This document shows, piece after piece, positions 7,453 through 16,392 of a DNA stretch of 35,098 nt (its first letter is position 1; every line of letters begins with the position of its first letter). The DNA lies in NCBI GenBank assembly GCA_949283785.1, contig CASDTR010000032.1:1-35098 (forward strand), read 5' to 3'. Source of the DNA: an uncultured Oscillospiraceae bacterium (GTDB taxonomy: Bacteria > Bacillota > Clostridia > Oscillospirales > Acutalibacteraceae). Under the pieces are notes generated by a model. The model worked only from the letters and a program-made list of their open reading frames with translations, ran no database searches and was not told the DNA's origin. The position numbers and the translations under genes were made by a program.

Positions 7453-7474
7453 GCCGCAGTTTTTAAGCTGCGGC
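7453..7474 (-). terminator. Terminator of adhE
   Basis: A 7-bp GC-rich stem GCCGCAG/CTGCGGC (7453-7459 with 7468-7474) with an 8-nt A/T loop is followed on the minus strand by GTTTTCTTTTG. It lies 26 nt past the adhE stop. Confidence 0.75.
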
Positions 7475-7500
7475 GGAATTTTGATGGTAAAGCCCTCTTA

Positions 7501-10131
7501 TCAGACTTCCTCGTGGGTGCCGTAGAAGGCGTTGAGATACATCTGCTTTATCTCTTTGAAGAGAGGATATCTGGGGTTCGCGCCAGTACACTGGTCGTCG
7601 AAGGCCTGCTCAACCATCTCGTCGAGAGTCGAGAGGAATTTCTCTTCGTCAACGCCTGCGTCCTTTATGGTCTTGGGGATGCCCACAGCGTCCTTGAGCT
7701 CCGTGATCTTCGTAAGAAGGGTGTTTACCTTCTCCTCGTCGGTCTTGCCTTCAAAGCCCAGGAAGGAGGCTATCTCGGCATATCTCGCCATGGTGTGAGG
7801 ATACTCATACTGGGGGAATGTGCCCATCTTTCTGGGCTGCTCCGCACAGTTGAACATGATTACCTCGTTTATGAGAAGGGCGTTTGCCACGCCGTGGGGA
7901 AGGTGGTGGAAGGCACCCAGCTTATGGGCCATTGAGTGGCATACGCCCAGGAAGGCGTTCGCGAAAGCCATACCCGCCATTGTGGAGGCATCGGCCATTC
8001 TCTCTCTGGCTCTGGGATTTGCCGCTCCCTCGTTATATGCGGCGGGAAGATATGCAAAGATATTTTTCAGGGCCTTGAGAGCCATGCCGTCGGCATAATC
8101 GGAAGCCATTACGGAGACATAAGCCTCGAGAGCGTGGGTCATGGCGTCGATACCCGATGCGGCCGTAAGACCCTTGGGCATATTCATCATCATGTCCGCG
8201 TCGATTATGGCCATGTTGGGCATGAGCTCATAGTCGGCGAGAGGATATTTAATGCCTGTATCCTGGTCGGTGATAACGGCGAAGGGAGTTACCTCGGAGC
8301 CTGTGCCCGCCGATGTGGGAACGGCGATGAAGTTTGCCTTCTCTCCCATTCTCGGGAAGGTGTAGACCCTCTTGCGTATATCCATGAATCTCATGGCCAG
8401 ATCCATGAAGTCAACCTCGGGATGCTCGTACATTACCCACATGATTTTGCCCGCGTCCATTGCGGAGCCGCCGCCAACTGCGATGATGCAGTCGGGCCTA
8501 AAGGCCGCCATCTGGGCGGCGCCTTCCTTGGCGCATGCAAGGGTGGGGTCGGGAGCTACGTCAAAGAACGTGGTGTGCTGTATTCCCAGCTCGTCAAGCT
8601 TATTTGTGATTGTCTTTGTGTATCCGTTATTGTAAAGGAAGCTGTCGGTTACGATGAATACCTTCTTCTTGTTCATAACCTTGCCCAGCTCATCGAGAGC
8701 TACGCCTAAGCAGCCTTTCTTAAAGTATACCTTCTGGGGTGTTCTGAACCAGAGCATATTCTCTCTCCTCTCGGCAACGGTTTTGATATTCAAAAGATGC
8801 TTTACTCCAACGTTTTCGGAAACGGAGTTGCCGCCCCAGGAACCGCAGCCCAGTGTAAGAGAGGGCTTGAGCTTAAAGTTGTAAAGGTCGCCGATGCCGC
8901 CCTGTGAGGAGGGTGTGTTTACGAGAATACGGCAGGTTTTCATTGCGGCTTCAAATTTATTGAGCTTCTCCTGCTGGTTTACAACGTCGATATATATTGA
9001 GGAGGTATGTCCGTAGCCGCCGTCGGCTACAAGTCTCTCAGCCTTTGCAACTGCCTCGTCAAAGGTCTTTGCCTTATACATTGCAAGGACGGGTGAGAGC
9101 TTTTCATGGGCAAATTCTTCGGAGATGTCAACGGACTCCACTTCGCCGATGATGATCTTTGTATCAACGGGAACGTCAACGCCCGCAAGCTTTGCGATTG
9201 TGTGGGCTGACCGGCCGACAATCTTTGCATTGAGAGCGCCGTTGATGAGGATTGTCTTTCTCACCTTCTCGATTTCGTCGTCCTTGAGGAAGTAGCAGCC
9301 TCTGTCGGCAAACTCCTTCTTGACTGCGTCGTATACGCCCTCGAGAACCGTTACCGACTGCTCGGAGGCGCAGATCATGCCGTTGTCAAAGGTCTTTGAG
9401 TGAATTATGGAGTTAACGGCGACTTTGATATCGGCGCTGTCGTCGATGATTACGGGTGTGTTGCCCGCGCCTACGCCTACTGCGGGCTTGCCTGAGGAGT
9501 AAGCAGCCTTGACCATTCCGGGTCCGCCTGTTGCGAGGATTATATCGGCAGTCGCCATAACCTCGTTTGTGAGCTCAAGGGAGGGTGTGTCGATCCAGCC
9601 GATAATTCCCTCGGGAGCGCCTGCGGCAACTGCCGCGTCACGCACGATTTTTGCTGCGGCGATTGTGGAGGCCTTTGCTCTCGGATGGGGTGAGAAGATG
9701 ATTCCGTTTCTCGTCTTGAGAGCGATAAGGGATTTGAAGATAGCCGTGGAGGTGGGGTTCGTTGTGGGGATGACCGCAGCGATAACTCCTATGGGCTCCG
9801 CTATTCTCTTGTATCCGAATTCCTTGTCGTATTCGATAACGCCGCAGGTCTTTGTATCCTTGTAGGCGTTGTAAATGTACTCTGCCGCGTAGTGGTTCTT
9901 GATGACCTTATCCTCTACTACGCCCATGCCCGTCTCTTCCCGCGCCATTTTCGCAAGGGGGATTCTTGCCTTATTGGCAGCGCTGGCAGCTGCGAAAAAG
10001 ATTTTATCGACCTGCTCCTGAGTGTAGGCGGCGAAAACCTGCTGTGCCTGACGGATTTCACTCATCCTTGCGCGGAGCGCGTCAAGATTATCTACAACTG
10101 CGGGGCTTACTGCGGCTTCTTTTTTAGCCAT
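7501..10131 (-). CDS. adhE: Bifunctional aldehyde-alcohol dehydrogenase
   Basis: AdhE reduces acetyl-CoA to acetaldehyde and then ethanol, reoxidising two NADH during fermentation. The 876-aa length is full. The N-terminal CoA-acylating aldehyde dehydrogenase domain (about 15-440) shows PTTNPTSTAIFKS and the catalytic Cys254 in GMICASEQS. The C-terminal iron alcohol dehydrogenase (about 460-870) has GGGSAMDAGK (553-562), PTSAGTGSEVTPFAVI (605-620) and putative iron ligands Asp662, His666, His732 and His746. The start at 10131 has TAGGAGG at a good distance. It is monocistronic with a strong promoter and a Rex-like operator. AdhE enzymes form filaments (spirosomes). The iron site makes the enzyme oxygen-sensitive, fitting an anaerobe. 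Confidence 0.97.
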   Translation of the reverse strand: MAKKEAAVSPAVVDNLDALRARMSEIRQAQQVFAAYTQEQVDKIFFAAASAANKARIPLAKMAREETGMGVVEDKVIKNHYAAEYIYNAYKDTKTCGVIEYDKEFGYKRIAEPIGVIAAVIPTTNPTSTAIFKSLIALKTRNGIIFSPHPRAKASTIAAAKIVRDAAVAAGAPEGIIGWIDTPSLELTNEVMATADIILATGGPGMVKAAYSSGKPAVGVGAGNTPVIIDDSADIKVAVNSIIHSKTFDNGMICASEQSVTVLEGVYDAVKKEFADRGCYFLKDDEIEKVRKTILINGALNAKIVGRSAHTIAKLAGVDVPVDTKIIIGEVESVDISEEFAHEKLSPVLAMYKAKTFDEAVAKAERLVADGGYGHTSSIYIDVVNQQEKLNKFEAAMKTCRILVNTPSSQGGIGDLYNFKLKPSLTLGCGSWGGNSVSENVGVKHLLNIKTVAERRENMLWFRTPQKVYFKKGCLGVALDELGKVMNKKKVFIVTDSFLYNNGYTKTITNKLDELGIQHTTFFDVAPDPTLACAKEGAAQMAAFRPDCIIAVGGGSAMDAGKIMWVMYEHPEVDFMDLAMRFMDIRKRVYTFPRMGEKANFIAVPTSAGTGSEVTPFAVITDQDTGIKYPLADYELMPNMAIIDADMMMNMPKGLTAASGIDAMTHALEAYVSVMASDYADGMALKALKNIFAYLPAAYNEGAANPRARERMADASTMAGMAFANAFLGVCHSMAHKLGAFHHLPHGVANALLINEVIMFNCAEQPRKMGTFPQYEYPHTMARYAEIASFLGFEGKTDEEKVNTLLTKITELKDAVGIPKTIKDAGVDEEKFLSTLDEMVEQAFDDQCTGANPRYPLFKEIKQMYLNAFYGTHEEV

Positions 10132-10218
10132 ATCGAAATTCCTCCTAAGAATTTAATCTGCTTATAATTTTACGGCGGGCTCTTTCGGGTTTATCCCGTA
10201 TTTTTGCCCTTCGCATAT

Positions 10219-10247
10219 ATTCTAATGCATTGTTATTTTTTTGTCAA
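10219..10247 (-). promoter_or_regulatory. adhE promoter
   Basis: On the minus strand a perfect -35 TTGACA (10247-10242) is followed by 17 nt and -10 TAGAAT (10224-10219), leaving a leader of about 80 nt before the adhE ATG. Confidence 0.75.
10230..10247 (-). promoter_or_regulatory. Rex-like operator overlapping the adhE promoter
   Basis: TTGACAAAAAAATAACAA matches the Rex consensus TTGTTAANNNNTTAACAA at 11 of 14 defined positions and has the exact 18-nt frame. It covers the -35 box and most of the spacer, where binding would block RNA polymerase. Rex senses NADH/NAD+ and commonly represses adhE. No rex gene is in the window. Confidence 0.55.
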
Positions 10248-10439
10248 TTGAAGCTGTGACAATGTTTGTTTATTTTTTATCAATTTATATATTCAATTTA
10301 CACAAAGGCGATTTCCTGAATTTGAGCAATTCAACGGTAATATACAATCATGGAAAAAATTTAACGGAAAAGACGATTAAACAGTAAAAAAAGTTAATTA
10401 TGTCTAAAAATGCCGCTTACAGGTAGGCGTGATATGAAA

Positions 10440-10870
10440 AGGGCAGGCAGAGCCCGGTAGCGTGATGCTGCACCCAAGACGCGCACAAAGTAACAGGTAC
10501 AAATAGCATTTGTGCCCGCGATCAAGCAAACAAAAGTGTAAAGCAAAACCCGCCAATCCCAAACAACATCACCCGACGGCCGGAGAAAAGAATTCGTTGG
10601 TAGTAAAGCGTTTACACTTTGAAGGTAATATGTAAGCCTTTCAGACTGCCGTCGGAGGGCGTGCAGCAGGAAAGAAACTTTGCGCTGATAACAGGACGGT
10701 GGTTTGGCAAGGCGACGGGAACCGCCGCAATGCGCTTTTGCCTACTTTTGTCGCTATGGACAAAAGTAGGTGCGGTGCCGCGGCATAGGCGGCGCAGGTT
10801 AAACCTGCAAATAATTCGCGCACTGAGATACGGCGTACTAAAGTATAAGCGCCTGCGGCGGACTTCCTTC
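10440..10870 (+). repeat. Repeat island A: dispersed structured element, plus orientation
   Basis: This non-coding stretch is homologous over about 300 bp to 28185-28620 and in part, inverted, to 24790-24890. Shared landmarks are CCGACGGC (10573-10580) pairing with GCCGTCGG (10648-10655), the string GAATTCGTTGGTA, an AAAGCGTTTACACTTT near-palindrome, a 12-bp hairpin CCTACTTTTGTC/GACAAAAGTAGG (10741-10752 with 10759-10770), the 10-nt palindrome TGCCGCGGCA (10776-10785) and GCAGGTTAAACCTGC (10794-10808). No credible gene lies in the whole gap 10132-11150; the remainder has the adhE promoter, an AT-rich stretch and the M18 terminator. Confidence 0.8.
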
Positions 10871-11050
10871 TTCTTCCATGTTCGGGTAAGAAGAACAAGC
10901 TTATCTTGCCAATCCCTCAGTCAAAGCTGCGCTTTGCCAGCTCCCTTTACACAAGGGAGCCGTTGACAAAACCTTTTTGTTTATCAAAGTGCGGGTAAGG
11001 AGAGCAAGCCCTCAAATAAATACGCCTATCGAAGCTTTGAGAAAGCAAAA

Positions 11051-11078
11051 AGCCGAAGCTCTTTCGTGAGCCTCGGCT
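11051..11078 (-). terminator. Terminator of the prfA-coaE-M18 operon
   Basis: A 10-bp stem (11051-11060 with 11069-11078, one G-T pair) has a loop of 8 nt and is followed on the minus strand by TTTTGCTTTC. It also has a T-rich tail on the plus strand, so it could work in both directions. It lies about 70 nt past the M18 stop. Confidence 0.75.
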
Positions 11079-11150
11079 TTTGCCGTTTTATTTTTCTTCG
11101 CTTTCGCTGTTTTATCGCTTTTGTCCTTTTGGCTTTTCATTTTCGCTTTT

Positions 11151-12554
11151 TTACTTCTCGTTGAAGAAAGCAAGGAAGGCTCTGTAAGCCATATATACGT
11201 CGGTCTTGGAGACAACCTCATATGGCGCGTGCATTGAAAGCACGGGAACGCCCAGGTCCACAACGTCAACGTCAAGGTTGGCGATGTACATGGCGACGGT
11301 TCCGCCGCCGCCTGCGTCAACCTTGCCCAGCTCGCCCGTCTGCCAGATGACGTCCTCCTTATCGAGGAGCCTCGTGATTTTGCCCATGTACTCGGCGCTC
11401 GCGTCCGATGTGCCTGACTTGCCTCTCGCTCCCGTGTACTTTGTTATCACTACGCCCTTATTTATGCAGGCGCAGTTGCGCTTTTCCGTAACCTCGGGGA
11501 AGGTGGGGTCGAAAGCCGCGTTTACGTCGGCGGAAAGGCAGGTGGATTTTCTCAATACGTCTCTTCCCGCAAGTCCCTCCATGTGGGCAAGGTCCTCGAT
11601 GAAGTATTTGAGATATGAGGAGTTGAGTCCCGTATTGCCGTCGCTGCCCACCTCTTCCTTGTCGGCAAGAATGGCCACCGCCGTGTATTCGGGCTCGCAG
11701 TCAAGAGCCGCCATAAGCTCGGGGTAGGCGCAGACTCTGTCGTCGTGGCCGTAGCCGCCTATGAGGCTCCTGTCAAAGCCGATATCCGAAACGGGGAAGG
11801 CGGGCACAAGGCAGAGCTCCGCCCTGATGAAATCCTTTTCCACAATGCCGTATTTTTCAAATAGCATGTTCATTATATTGAGCTTTACCCTGTCGCTTTC
11901 GGCGTCGTCCTTAAAGGGTCTGCTGCCGATTATGACGTTGAGCTCCTCGCCCTTTATAAGCTGACCCGCAGGCCTCTTCATCTGCTCTCCCGCAAGGTGG
12001 GGAAGCAGGTCCGTAATGATGAATTTCGGGTCGTCCTTATCCTCGCCGATATTTACCGTCACCTTGCTGCCGTCCTCCTTTATCACAACTCCGTGGAGGG
12101 AAAGGGGGATTGTGGGCCACTGATATTTTTTGATTCCGCCGTAGTAGTGGGTTTTGAAATAGGCGATTTCGCCCTCCTCATACATGGGGTTGGGCTTGAG
12201 GTCAAGGCGGGGAGAGTCAATATGGGCGGCGGCTATTCTCACGCCCTCTTTCAGGCTCTTTTTGCCTATAACCGCAAGTATCACCGCCTTATCGCGGTTT
12301 ACATAATATACCTTGTCTCCCGCCGAGTAGATTTTCTCCGAATCAAAGGGCACGAAGCCCGCGTTCTTGGCCGCCTCAACGGTGTATTCCGCCACTTCCC
12401 TTTCGGTTTTGGCGGTCTGAAGAAAGTTCATATATCCTTCGCAGAAGCCGTCGGCCTTTTTAAGCTCCTTCTTGCCCAGCTCCTCGCCTGCGTTCACAGG
12501 CTTGTAGAAAAGCTTTTTGGCAAGTTCCTTCGCGTCTGTTTTCTTTTCACTCAT
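11151..12554 (-). CDS. M18-family zinc aminopeptidase
   Basis: M18 enzymes are cytosolic, usually dodecameric aminopeptidases that prefer acidic or hydrophobic N-terminal residues. The 467-aa length fits. The five metal ligands and catalytic residues are visible: His111 in AAAHIDSPRLD, Asp271 in GYGHDDR, Glu300/Glu301 in DKEEVGSDG, Asp343 in LSADVNAAFDP and His442 in LSMHAPYE. AGGAGG precedes the ATG. It follows the lytic transglycosylase by 23 nt and closes the operon that starts with DUF951 and prfA. Aspartyl and leucyl specificities cannot be separated from sequence, so I give no gene symbol. Confidence 0.93.
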   Translation of the reverse strand: MSEKKTDAKELAKKLFYKPVNAGEELGKKELKKADGFCEGYMNFLQTAKTEREVAEYTVEAAKNAGFVPFDSEKIYSAGDKVYYVNRDKAVILAVIGKKSLKEGVRIAAAHIDSPRLDLKPNPMYEEGEIAYFKTHYYGGIKKYQWPTIPLSLHGVVIKEDGSKVTVNIGEDKDDPKFIITDLLPHLAGEQMKRPAGQLIKGEELNVIIGSRPFKDDAESDRVKLNIMNMLFEKYGIVEKDFIRAELCLVPAFPVSDIGFDRSLIGGYGHDDRVCAYPELMAALDCEPEYTAVAILADKEEVGSDGNTGLNSSYLKYFIEDLAHMEGLAGRDVLRKSTCLSADVNAAFDPTFPEVTEKRNCACINKGVVITKYTGARGKSGTSDASAEYMGKITRLLDKEDVIWQTGELGKVDAGGGGTVAMYIANLDVDVVDLGVPVLSMHAPYEVVSKTDVYMAYRAFLAFFNEK

Positions 12555-12577
12555 TTTGTATTCCTCCTGTTAAACGG

Positions 12578-13150
12578 TCATATGCCGTAGAGATTGCTGT
12601 ATATTTTATAGGCCCGCTCCACCTTGTTTACATAGTGAGCGGTATCCCCATAGGGTATTTTGTCAAGGGTCGCCCCGTCTCGGGAATACTCATCGTCGGA
12701 GAGCCAGCCGTTTACGCTGCCCCGCCCCGCATGGTACGCCGCAAGCATCTCGCGCATGGAGCCGAACTCCTCCTGAAGCAGACCCAGAAACAGACAGCCG
12801 TATCTGATATTTGTCTCAGGGTCCTTGAGGGCCTCGTCGGGAAGATCCTCCCCCGTCTTTGTCTGGAGCCACTGAAAGGTCTGGGGCGTGAGCTGCATAA
12901 GTCCCAGTGCTCCCGCTTCGGATTCGGCTTCGGGGTCAAAGCCGCTCTCCGTGTGCATCACCCCGTAGACGAGCGCTAATTCCAGTGAATTTTCCGCCGC
13001 GTATTTTTCCGCCAGCGCAGTATATTCAGGCCTGTAAAGGCTCCTCAAAATCAAAGTGGCGGCGGTGAATATGACGGAGAAAATAACGAGGACGCACGCC
13101 GTAAAAATCAGAATGCCTTTAAAATAAAACTTTGCTTTTCTTTTTTCCAT
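12578..13150 (-). CDS. Membrane-anchored lytic transglycosylase (SLT domain)
   Basis: The 190-aa protein has one N-terminal membrane anchor (about 12-38), then a soluble lysozyme-like SLT domain. The catalytic Glu is in MHTESGFDP, followed by the family strings GALGLMQLTP and NIRYGCLFLGLL; the usual AYNAG motif reads AYHAGRG. Such enzymes cleave the MurNAc-GlcNAc bond of peptidoglycan to form 1,6-anhydro ends. The ATG at 13150 is favoured over a GTG at 13159 because GTGAGG lies 3 nt upstream of it. Either way it overlaps the end of coaE by about 30 nt, a large overlap that suggests coupled translation. Confidence 0.88.
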   Translation of the reverse strand: MEKRKAKFYFKGILIFTACVLVIFSVIFTAATLILRSLYRPEYTALAEKYAAENSLELALVYGVMHTESGFDPEAESEAGALGLMQLTPQTFQWLQTKTGEDLPDEALKDPETNIRYGCLFLGLLQEEFGSMREMLAAYHAGRGSVNGWLSDDEYSRDGATLDKIPYGDTAHYVNKVERAYKIYSNLYGI

Positions 13151-13766
13151 ATGCCTCACTTTCCATTCGGGCGATTACCTCCCTGAGCTGCCGCTTCAAA
13201 TCATAGGGGGGATAATTCCTTATTATCATATGAGCATTATGTATATAATATTGCTCGTCGTGCTGGGCTTTTATTCTCGCTCTTGCCTGTTCCTCGGTTA
13301 TGGAGTCCCGTTTCATTATCCTTTCAAGGCGTATCTCCTCGGGACAGATGACGGCTACGGTAAAGTCGCACAGCCTGTCCTCTCCGCTTTCAAAAAGGGC
13401 CGCGGCGTCTATTACCGCCGCTTTTTTTCCGTTTTTGAAGGCTTCCTCAATTCTTTTTTTCACTCTTTTCGTAATTTCGGGATGGGTCACGGCGTTGAGC
13501 TTTTCGGTGTTTTCGCGGGAGGAAAAGGCCCGCGAAGCAAGCAGCTTTCTGTTGAGCTCGCCGTTTTCGAGAATATCCTCCCCGAAGGTCTCGGCAAGAA
13601 CTGAGAGTACGGGAGAGCCCTTTTCGGTTATCTCTCTGGCTATTTTATCGGTGTCTATTATCTCGCAACCCTCGGCGGAGAGAAGCTGCCCCACGCTGGT
13701 TTTGCCCGCTCCCGTCTGGCCCGTAAGTCCGATTATAATTCCCAATTGTGAATTATTCAACCTCAA
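13119..13766 (-). CDS. coaE: Dephospho-CoA kinase
   Basis: CoaE phosphorylates dephospho-CoA, the last step of coenzyme A synthesis. The 215-aa frame has the P-loop GLTGQTGAGKTS (about 13-24), DTDKIAREI, a VLAETFG segment, HPEI, the VIDAALFESG-type motif and the LRLERIMKRDSITEEQARARIKAQ lid/helix characteristic of the family. The start is unsettled: in-frame TTG codons lie at 13766, 13760 and 13745, and AGGTGATTGAGG upstream best serves the one at 13760. It overlaps the end of the Sua5-type gene by 14 nt and the lytic transglycosylase by about 30 nt, so it sits inside a tightly packed operon. Confidence 0.92.
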   Translation of the reverse strand: MRLNNSQLGIIIGLTGQTGAGKTSVGQLLSAEGCEIIDTDKIAREITEKGSPVLSVLAETFGEDILENGELNRKLLASRAFSSRENTEKLNAVTHPEITKRVKKRIEEAFKNGKKAAVIDAAALFESGEDRLCDFTVAVICPEEIRLERIMKRDSITEEQARARIKAQHDEQYYIHNAHMIIRNYPPYDLKRQLREVIARMESEAYGKKKSKVLF

Positions 13767-14775
13767 TCACCTCGAAGGCCGCCGCTCTCAAAAGTCTGTT
13801 GAGCACGGCAAGTCCGATTTCGTCCGTTGAGGGACATCTGGCGTAGACCCTCCTGGCCCCGATGGCGTCGGTCTCCCTGAGAGCCTCGAAAATCCTTCTG
13901 GACTGGGAAAGGTGATCTTTTTCGGCGCCGTAGGTGACGCAGGGAAGGGAAAAGTATTCTTCCTCTCCCTCAAAGCACATTACGGCGCAGCCGTCCTCAG
14001 AGTGCTCTTCCGCGTATTTTTTAAATCCCTCAAAGCTGCCCTTTACAATTGTCACATGGGCCTTCGGGGCGTAGTGCTTGTACTTCATTCCCGGAGAGGC
14101 CACTTTTCGGCTGTCGTCCACGGGATTCAAAACACCCTTGTCCATGTTCACCTCGCCTAAAACTTCGCGAAGCTGATTATAAGTGATTCCGCCGGGGCGC
14201 AGCAGGGTGGGCACCTCTCCCACAAGAGTGATGACCGTCGATTCAACGCCGTATTCGCAGCTTCCGCCGTCGAACACCGCGTCTATTTTTCCCTCCATAT
14301 CCTCCAGAACCCGCTTTGCGTTAGTGGGGCTGGGCCTGCCCGAGGTGTTGGCCGAGGGCGCCGCAAGGGGGAGTGCGCTTCGCTTTATTATCTCCCGCGC
14401 GTCCTTGTGTGAGGGCATTCTCACGGCCACGGTCTCAAGTCCCGCGCTCACCTCGTCGGGAATAAGGGCGGACTTCTTAAATATCATCGTAAGTGGGCCC
14501 GGCCAGAATTTTTCCGCAAGTATTTTCGCCTTTTCGGGGACCTCCTCCACAAGTGGACAGAGCTCCTCCATGGAGCTTATGTGGACTATGAGGGGATTGT
14601 CCCCCGGCCTTCCCTTTGCGGCGAATATCTTCTTTACGGCTTCCCCGTTAAGGGCGTTTGCCGCAAGGCCGTAGACCGTCTCCGTAGGTATCGCCACAAG
14701 ACCTCCCCTTTTAAGGATTTGTGCCGCTTTGTCGTAATCCTCGTCTTTTCCGCTTTTTAAATAAAGTGTATTCAA
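13753..14775 (-). CDS. ywlC: L-threonylcarbamoyladenylate synthase (Sua5/YwlC type)
   Basis: This enzyme makes threonylcarbamoyl-AMP from threonine, bicarbonate and ATP for the t6A modification at tRNA position 37. The 340-aa length marks the two-domain Sua5 form. The YrdC-like domain (about 8-200) shows GGLVAIPTETVYGLAANA, KGRPGDNPLIVH, FWPGPLT, VAVRMPSH and PLAAPSANTSGRPSPT, and there is a linker and a C-terminal Sua5 domain (about 225-340). The start is a TTG with AGGTGAT close upstream. It lies 14 nt after prfA and overlaps coaE. PrfA next to Sua5 is a common Firmicute arrangement. Confidence 0.93.
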   Translation of the reverse strand: MNTLYLKSGKDEDYDKAAQILKRGGLVAIPTETVYGLAANALNGEAVKKIFAAKGRPGDNPLIVHISSMEELCPLVEEVPEKAKILAEKFWPGPLTMIFKKSALIPDEVSAGLETVAVRMPSHKDAREIIKRSALPLAAPSANTSGRPSPTNAKRVLEDMEGKIDAVFDGGSCEYGVESTVITLVGEVPTLLRPGGITYNQLREVLGEVNMDKGVLNPVDDSRKVASPGMKYKHYAPKAHVTIVKGSFEGFKKYAEEHSEDGCAVMCFEGEEEYFSLPCVTYGAEKDHLSQSRRIFEALRETDAIGARRVYARCPSTDEIGLAVLNRLLRAAAFEVIEVE

Positions 14776-14789
14776 AAAATCACCTGCTT

Positions 14790-15857
14790 TTACTGTGCCT
14801 TCAGCTTTTCCGCCGTCTCCGCCGTTATAAGGGCGTCGATAAGCTCGTCAAGGTCCCCGTTGAGTATGGCCTCAAGGCGGTAAAGGGTAAGGCCTATTCT
14901 GTGGTCGCTGACTCTGCCCTGGGGATAGTTATAGGTGCGTATCCTTTCGCTCCTGTCGCCCGTGCCCACCTGAAGGCGTCTTGCTCCCGCTATCTCCGCG
15001 TTCTGCTTTTCCTGCTCCGCCTCAAGTATCCTGGAACGGAGTATCTTCATGGCCCTGTCCTTGTTTTTGTACTGGCTTCGCTCGTCCTGACACTCGACTA
15101 CAGTGCCCGTGGGGATATGGGTTATCCTGATAGCCGACTCGGTTTTGTTGACATGCTGTCCGCCCGCTCCTCCCGAACGGTAGGTGTCTATCTGCAAATC
15201 GGCGGGGTTAATCTCAACGTCCACCTCCTGAGCCTCGGGGAGCACCGCCACGGTCACGGTGGAGGTGTGTATCCTGCCCTGGCTCTCCGTTTCGGGTACT
15301 CGCTGAACACGGTGGACTCCGCTCTCAAATTTAAAGCGGGAATAAGCCCCCTCGCCCTCTATCATAAAGCTGATTTCTTTGAATCCGCCCAGCTCCGTGG
15401 GGCTTGAGGAAAGTATTTCGGGCTTCCAGCCCTTTGTCTCGGCGTACATGGAGTACATTCTGAAAAGGGTGCCTGCAAAGAGGGCCGCCTCTTCTCCTCC
15501 CGCTCCGCCTCGTATTTCGACTATGACGTTCCTGTCGTCGTTGGGGTCTTTGGGAAGCAGCAGGATTTTGAGCTCCTGCTCCGCCTTCTCCATATTCTCC
15601 CCCGACTCTTCATATTCCTGCTGTACCATCTCGCGGAAATCCTTTTCGAGGCCGCCCTCGTCAAGAAGGGCTTTGGCCTCGTCATGGCTCTCCCTGAGCT
15701 TTTTGTATTCGCGGAATTTTTCCACAACGGGCGTTAAATTTTTGAGCTCCTTCATCAAAGCGGTGTACTGCTCTATATCGGACACCACCTCCACGTCGCA
15801 GAGCTTTTCGTTTATCTCTTCAAATTTCTTTTCAACTGCACTGAGCTTTTCAAACAT
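14790..15857 (-). CDS. prfA: Peptide chain release factor 1
   Basis: RF1 recognises UAA and UAG and triggers peptide release. The 355-aa length is standard. The stop-codon-reading tripeptide PxT appears as PET within [15 protein letters not shown], and the peptidyl-transfer motif GGQ is in [17 protein letters not shown]. The C-terminal QERSQ-type region reads [13 protein letters not shown]. PrmC, which methylates the GGQ glutamine and is often the next gene, is not in this window. The gene is preceded by a weak GGA ribosome site and lies 59 nt after DUF951. Confidence 0.97.
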   Translation of the reverse strand: MFEKLSAVEKKFEEINEKLCDVEVVSDIEQYTALMKELKNLTPVVEKFREYKKLRESHDEAKALLDEGGLEKDFREMVQQEYEESGENMEKAEQELKILLLPKDPNDDRNVIVEIRGGAGGEEAALFAGTLFRMYSMYAETKGWKPEILSSSPTELGGFKEISFMIEGEGAYSRFKFESGVHRVQRVPETESQGRIHTSTVTVAVLPEAQEVDVEINPADLQIDTYRSGGAGGQHVNKTESAIRITHIPTGTVVECQDERSQYKNKDRAMKILRSRILEAEQEKQNAEIAGARRLQVGTGDRSERIRTYNYPQGRVSDHRIGLTLYRLEAILNGDLDELIDALITAETAEKLKAQ

Positions 15858-15916
15858 TTCAATTTTCCTTTCGCTTTCCGATTTCCGAATTTATGTATTC
15901 AAATCAGACCGAAAGG

Positions 15917-16105
15917 CTAATCCTCGGCGCCTCGTATTATCTTCTTAATGTTTCTCTCCGCCTTCACGCGGGGCACCATCACCTCACGGCCGCACTTTTC
16001 ACAGCGGATTTTAAAATCCATGCCCGAACGCAGCACCAGAAACCTGTTGCCGCCGCAGGGGTGATTTTTTTTCATTTCCAGTATATCGCCCTTTTGTACG
16101 TCCAT
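15917..16105 (-). CDS. DUF951 small zinc-ribbon-like protein
   Basis: The 62-aa protein matches the DUF951 pattern known across Firmicutes: VQKGDILEMKKNHPCGGNRF at the start, an RSGMDFKIRCEKCGREVMVPR centre with a Cys pair (Cys35, Cys38) plus Cys17, and a basic tail. Its function is unknown; a nucleic-acid-binding zinc fold is plausible. AAGGAG lies well placed before the ATG. It is the first gene of the operon containing prfA, ywlC, coaE, the transglycosylase and the M18 peptidase. Confidence 0.88.
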   Translation of the reverse strand: MDVQKGDILEMKKNHPCGGNRFLVLRSGMDFKIRCEKCGREVMVPRVKAERNIKKIIRGAED

Positions 16106-16167
16106 AATAAGGCTCCTTTCAAAAATTTATTATAATATAAATTAAGATTTAATGCCGTAATCTGCGC

Positions 16168-16392
16168 TTACTCTTCAAGAATATACGCCAGAGCGTATTC
16201 CCTGTACCCGACGGCTTCTGCCAACTTGGCGGACGCATTATTTTCATAGGCACAATCCCACTGCGGACAAATACCTTTAGAGCTTACGAAATATGCTCCC
16301 TTCGACAGGGCAGAAATATCTGTTCCGCAGAACTTTGAATAAAAGCTCTCGGTTATATTTTTAATATTTTCACGGCTTAGCTTTGGGCTCAT
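16168..16392 (-). pseudogene. C-terminal remnant of a GNAT-type acetyltransferase
   Basis: The 74-aa frame (start at 16392 after GGAAGTG; an upstream ATG at 16440 has no ribosome site) ends in GICPQWDCAYENNASAKLAEAVGYREY. That is the closing part of a GNAT fold in which a WDC-A-EN-xSxxLAExxGY helix packs on the acetyl-CoA site. The N-terminal strands and the acetyl-CoA pyrophosphate loop are missing, and I see no matching frame upstream. It is therefore probably a decayed or truncated gene, though a small expressed protein cannot be excluded. It lies just upstream of the DUF951-prfA operon on the same strand. Confidence 0.5.
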
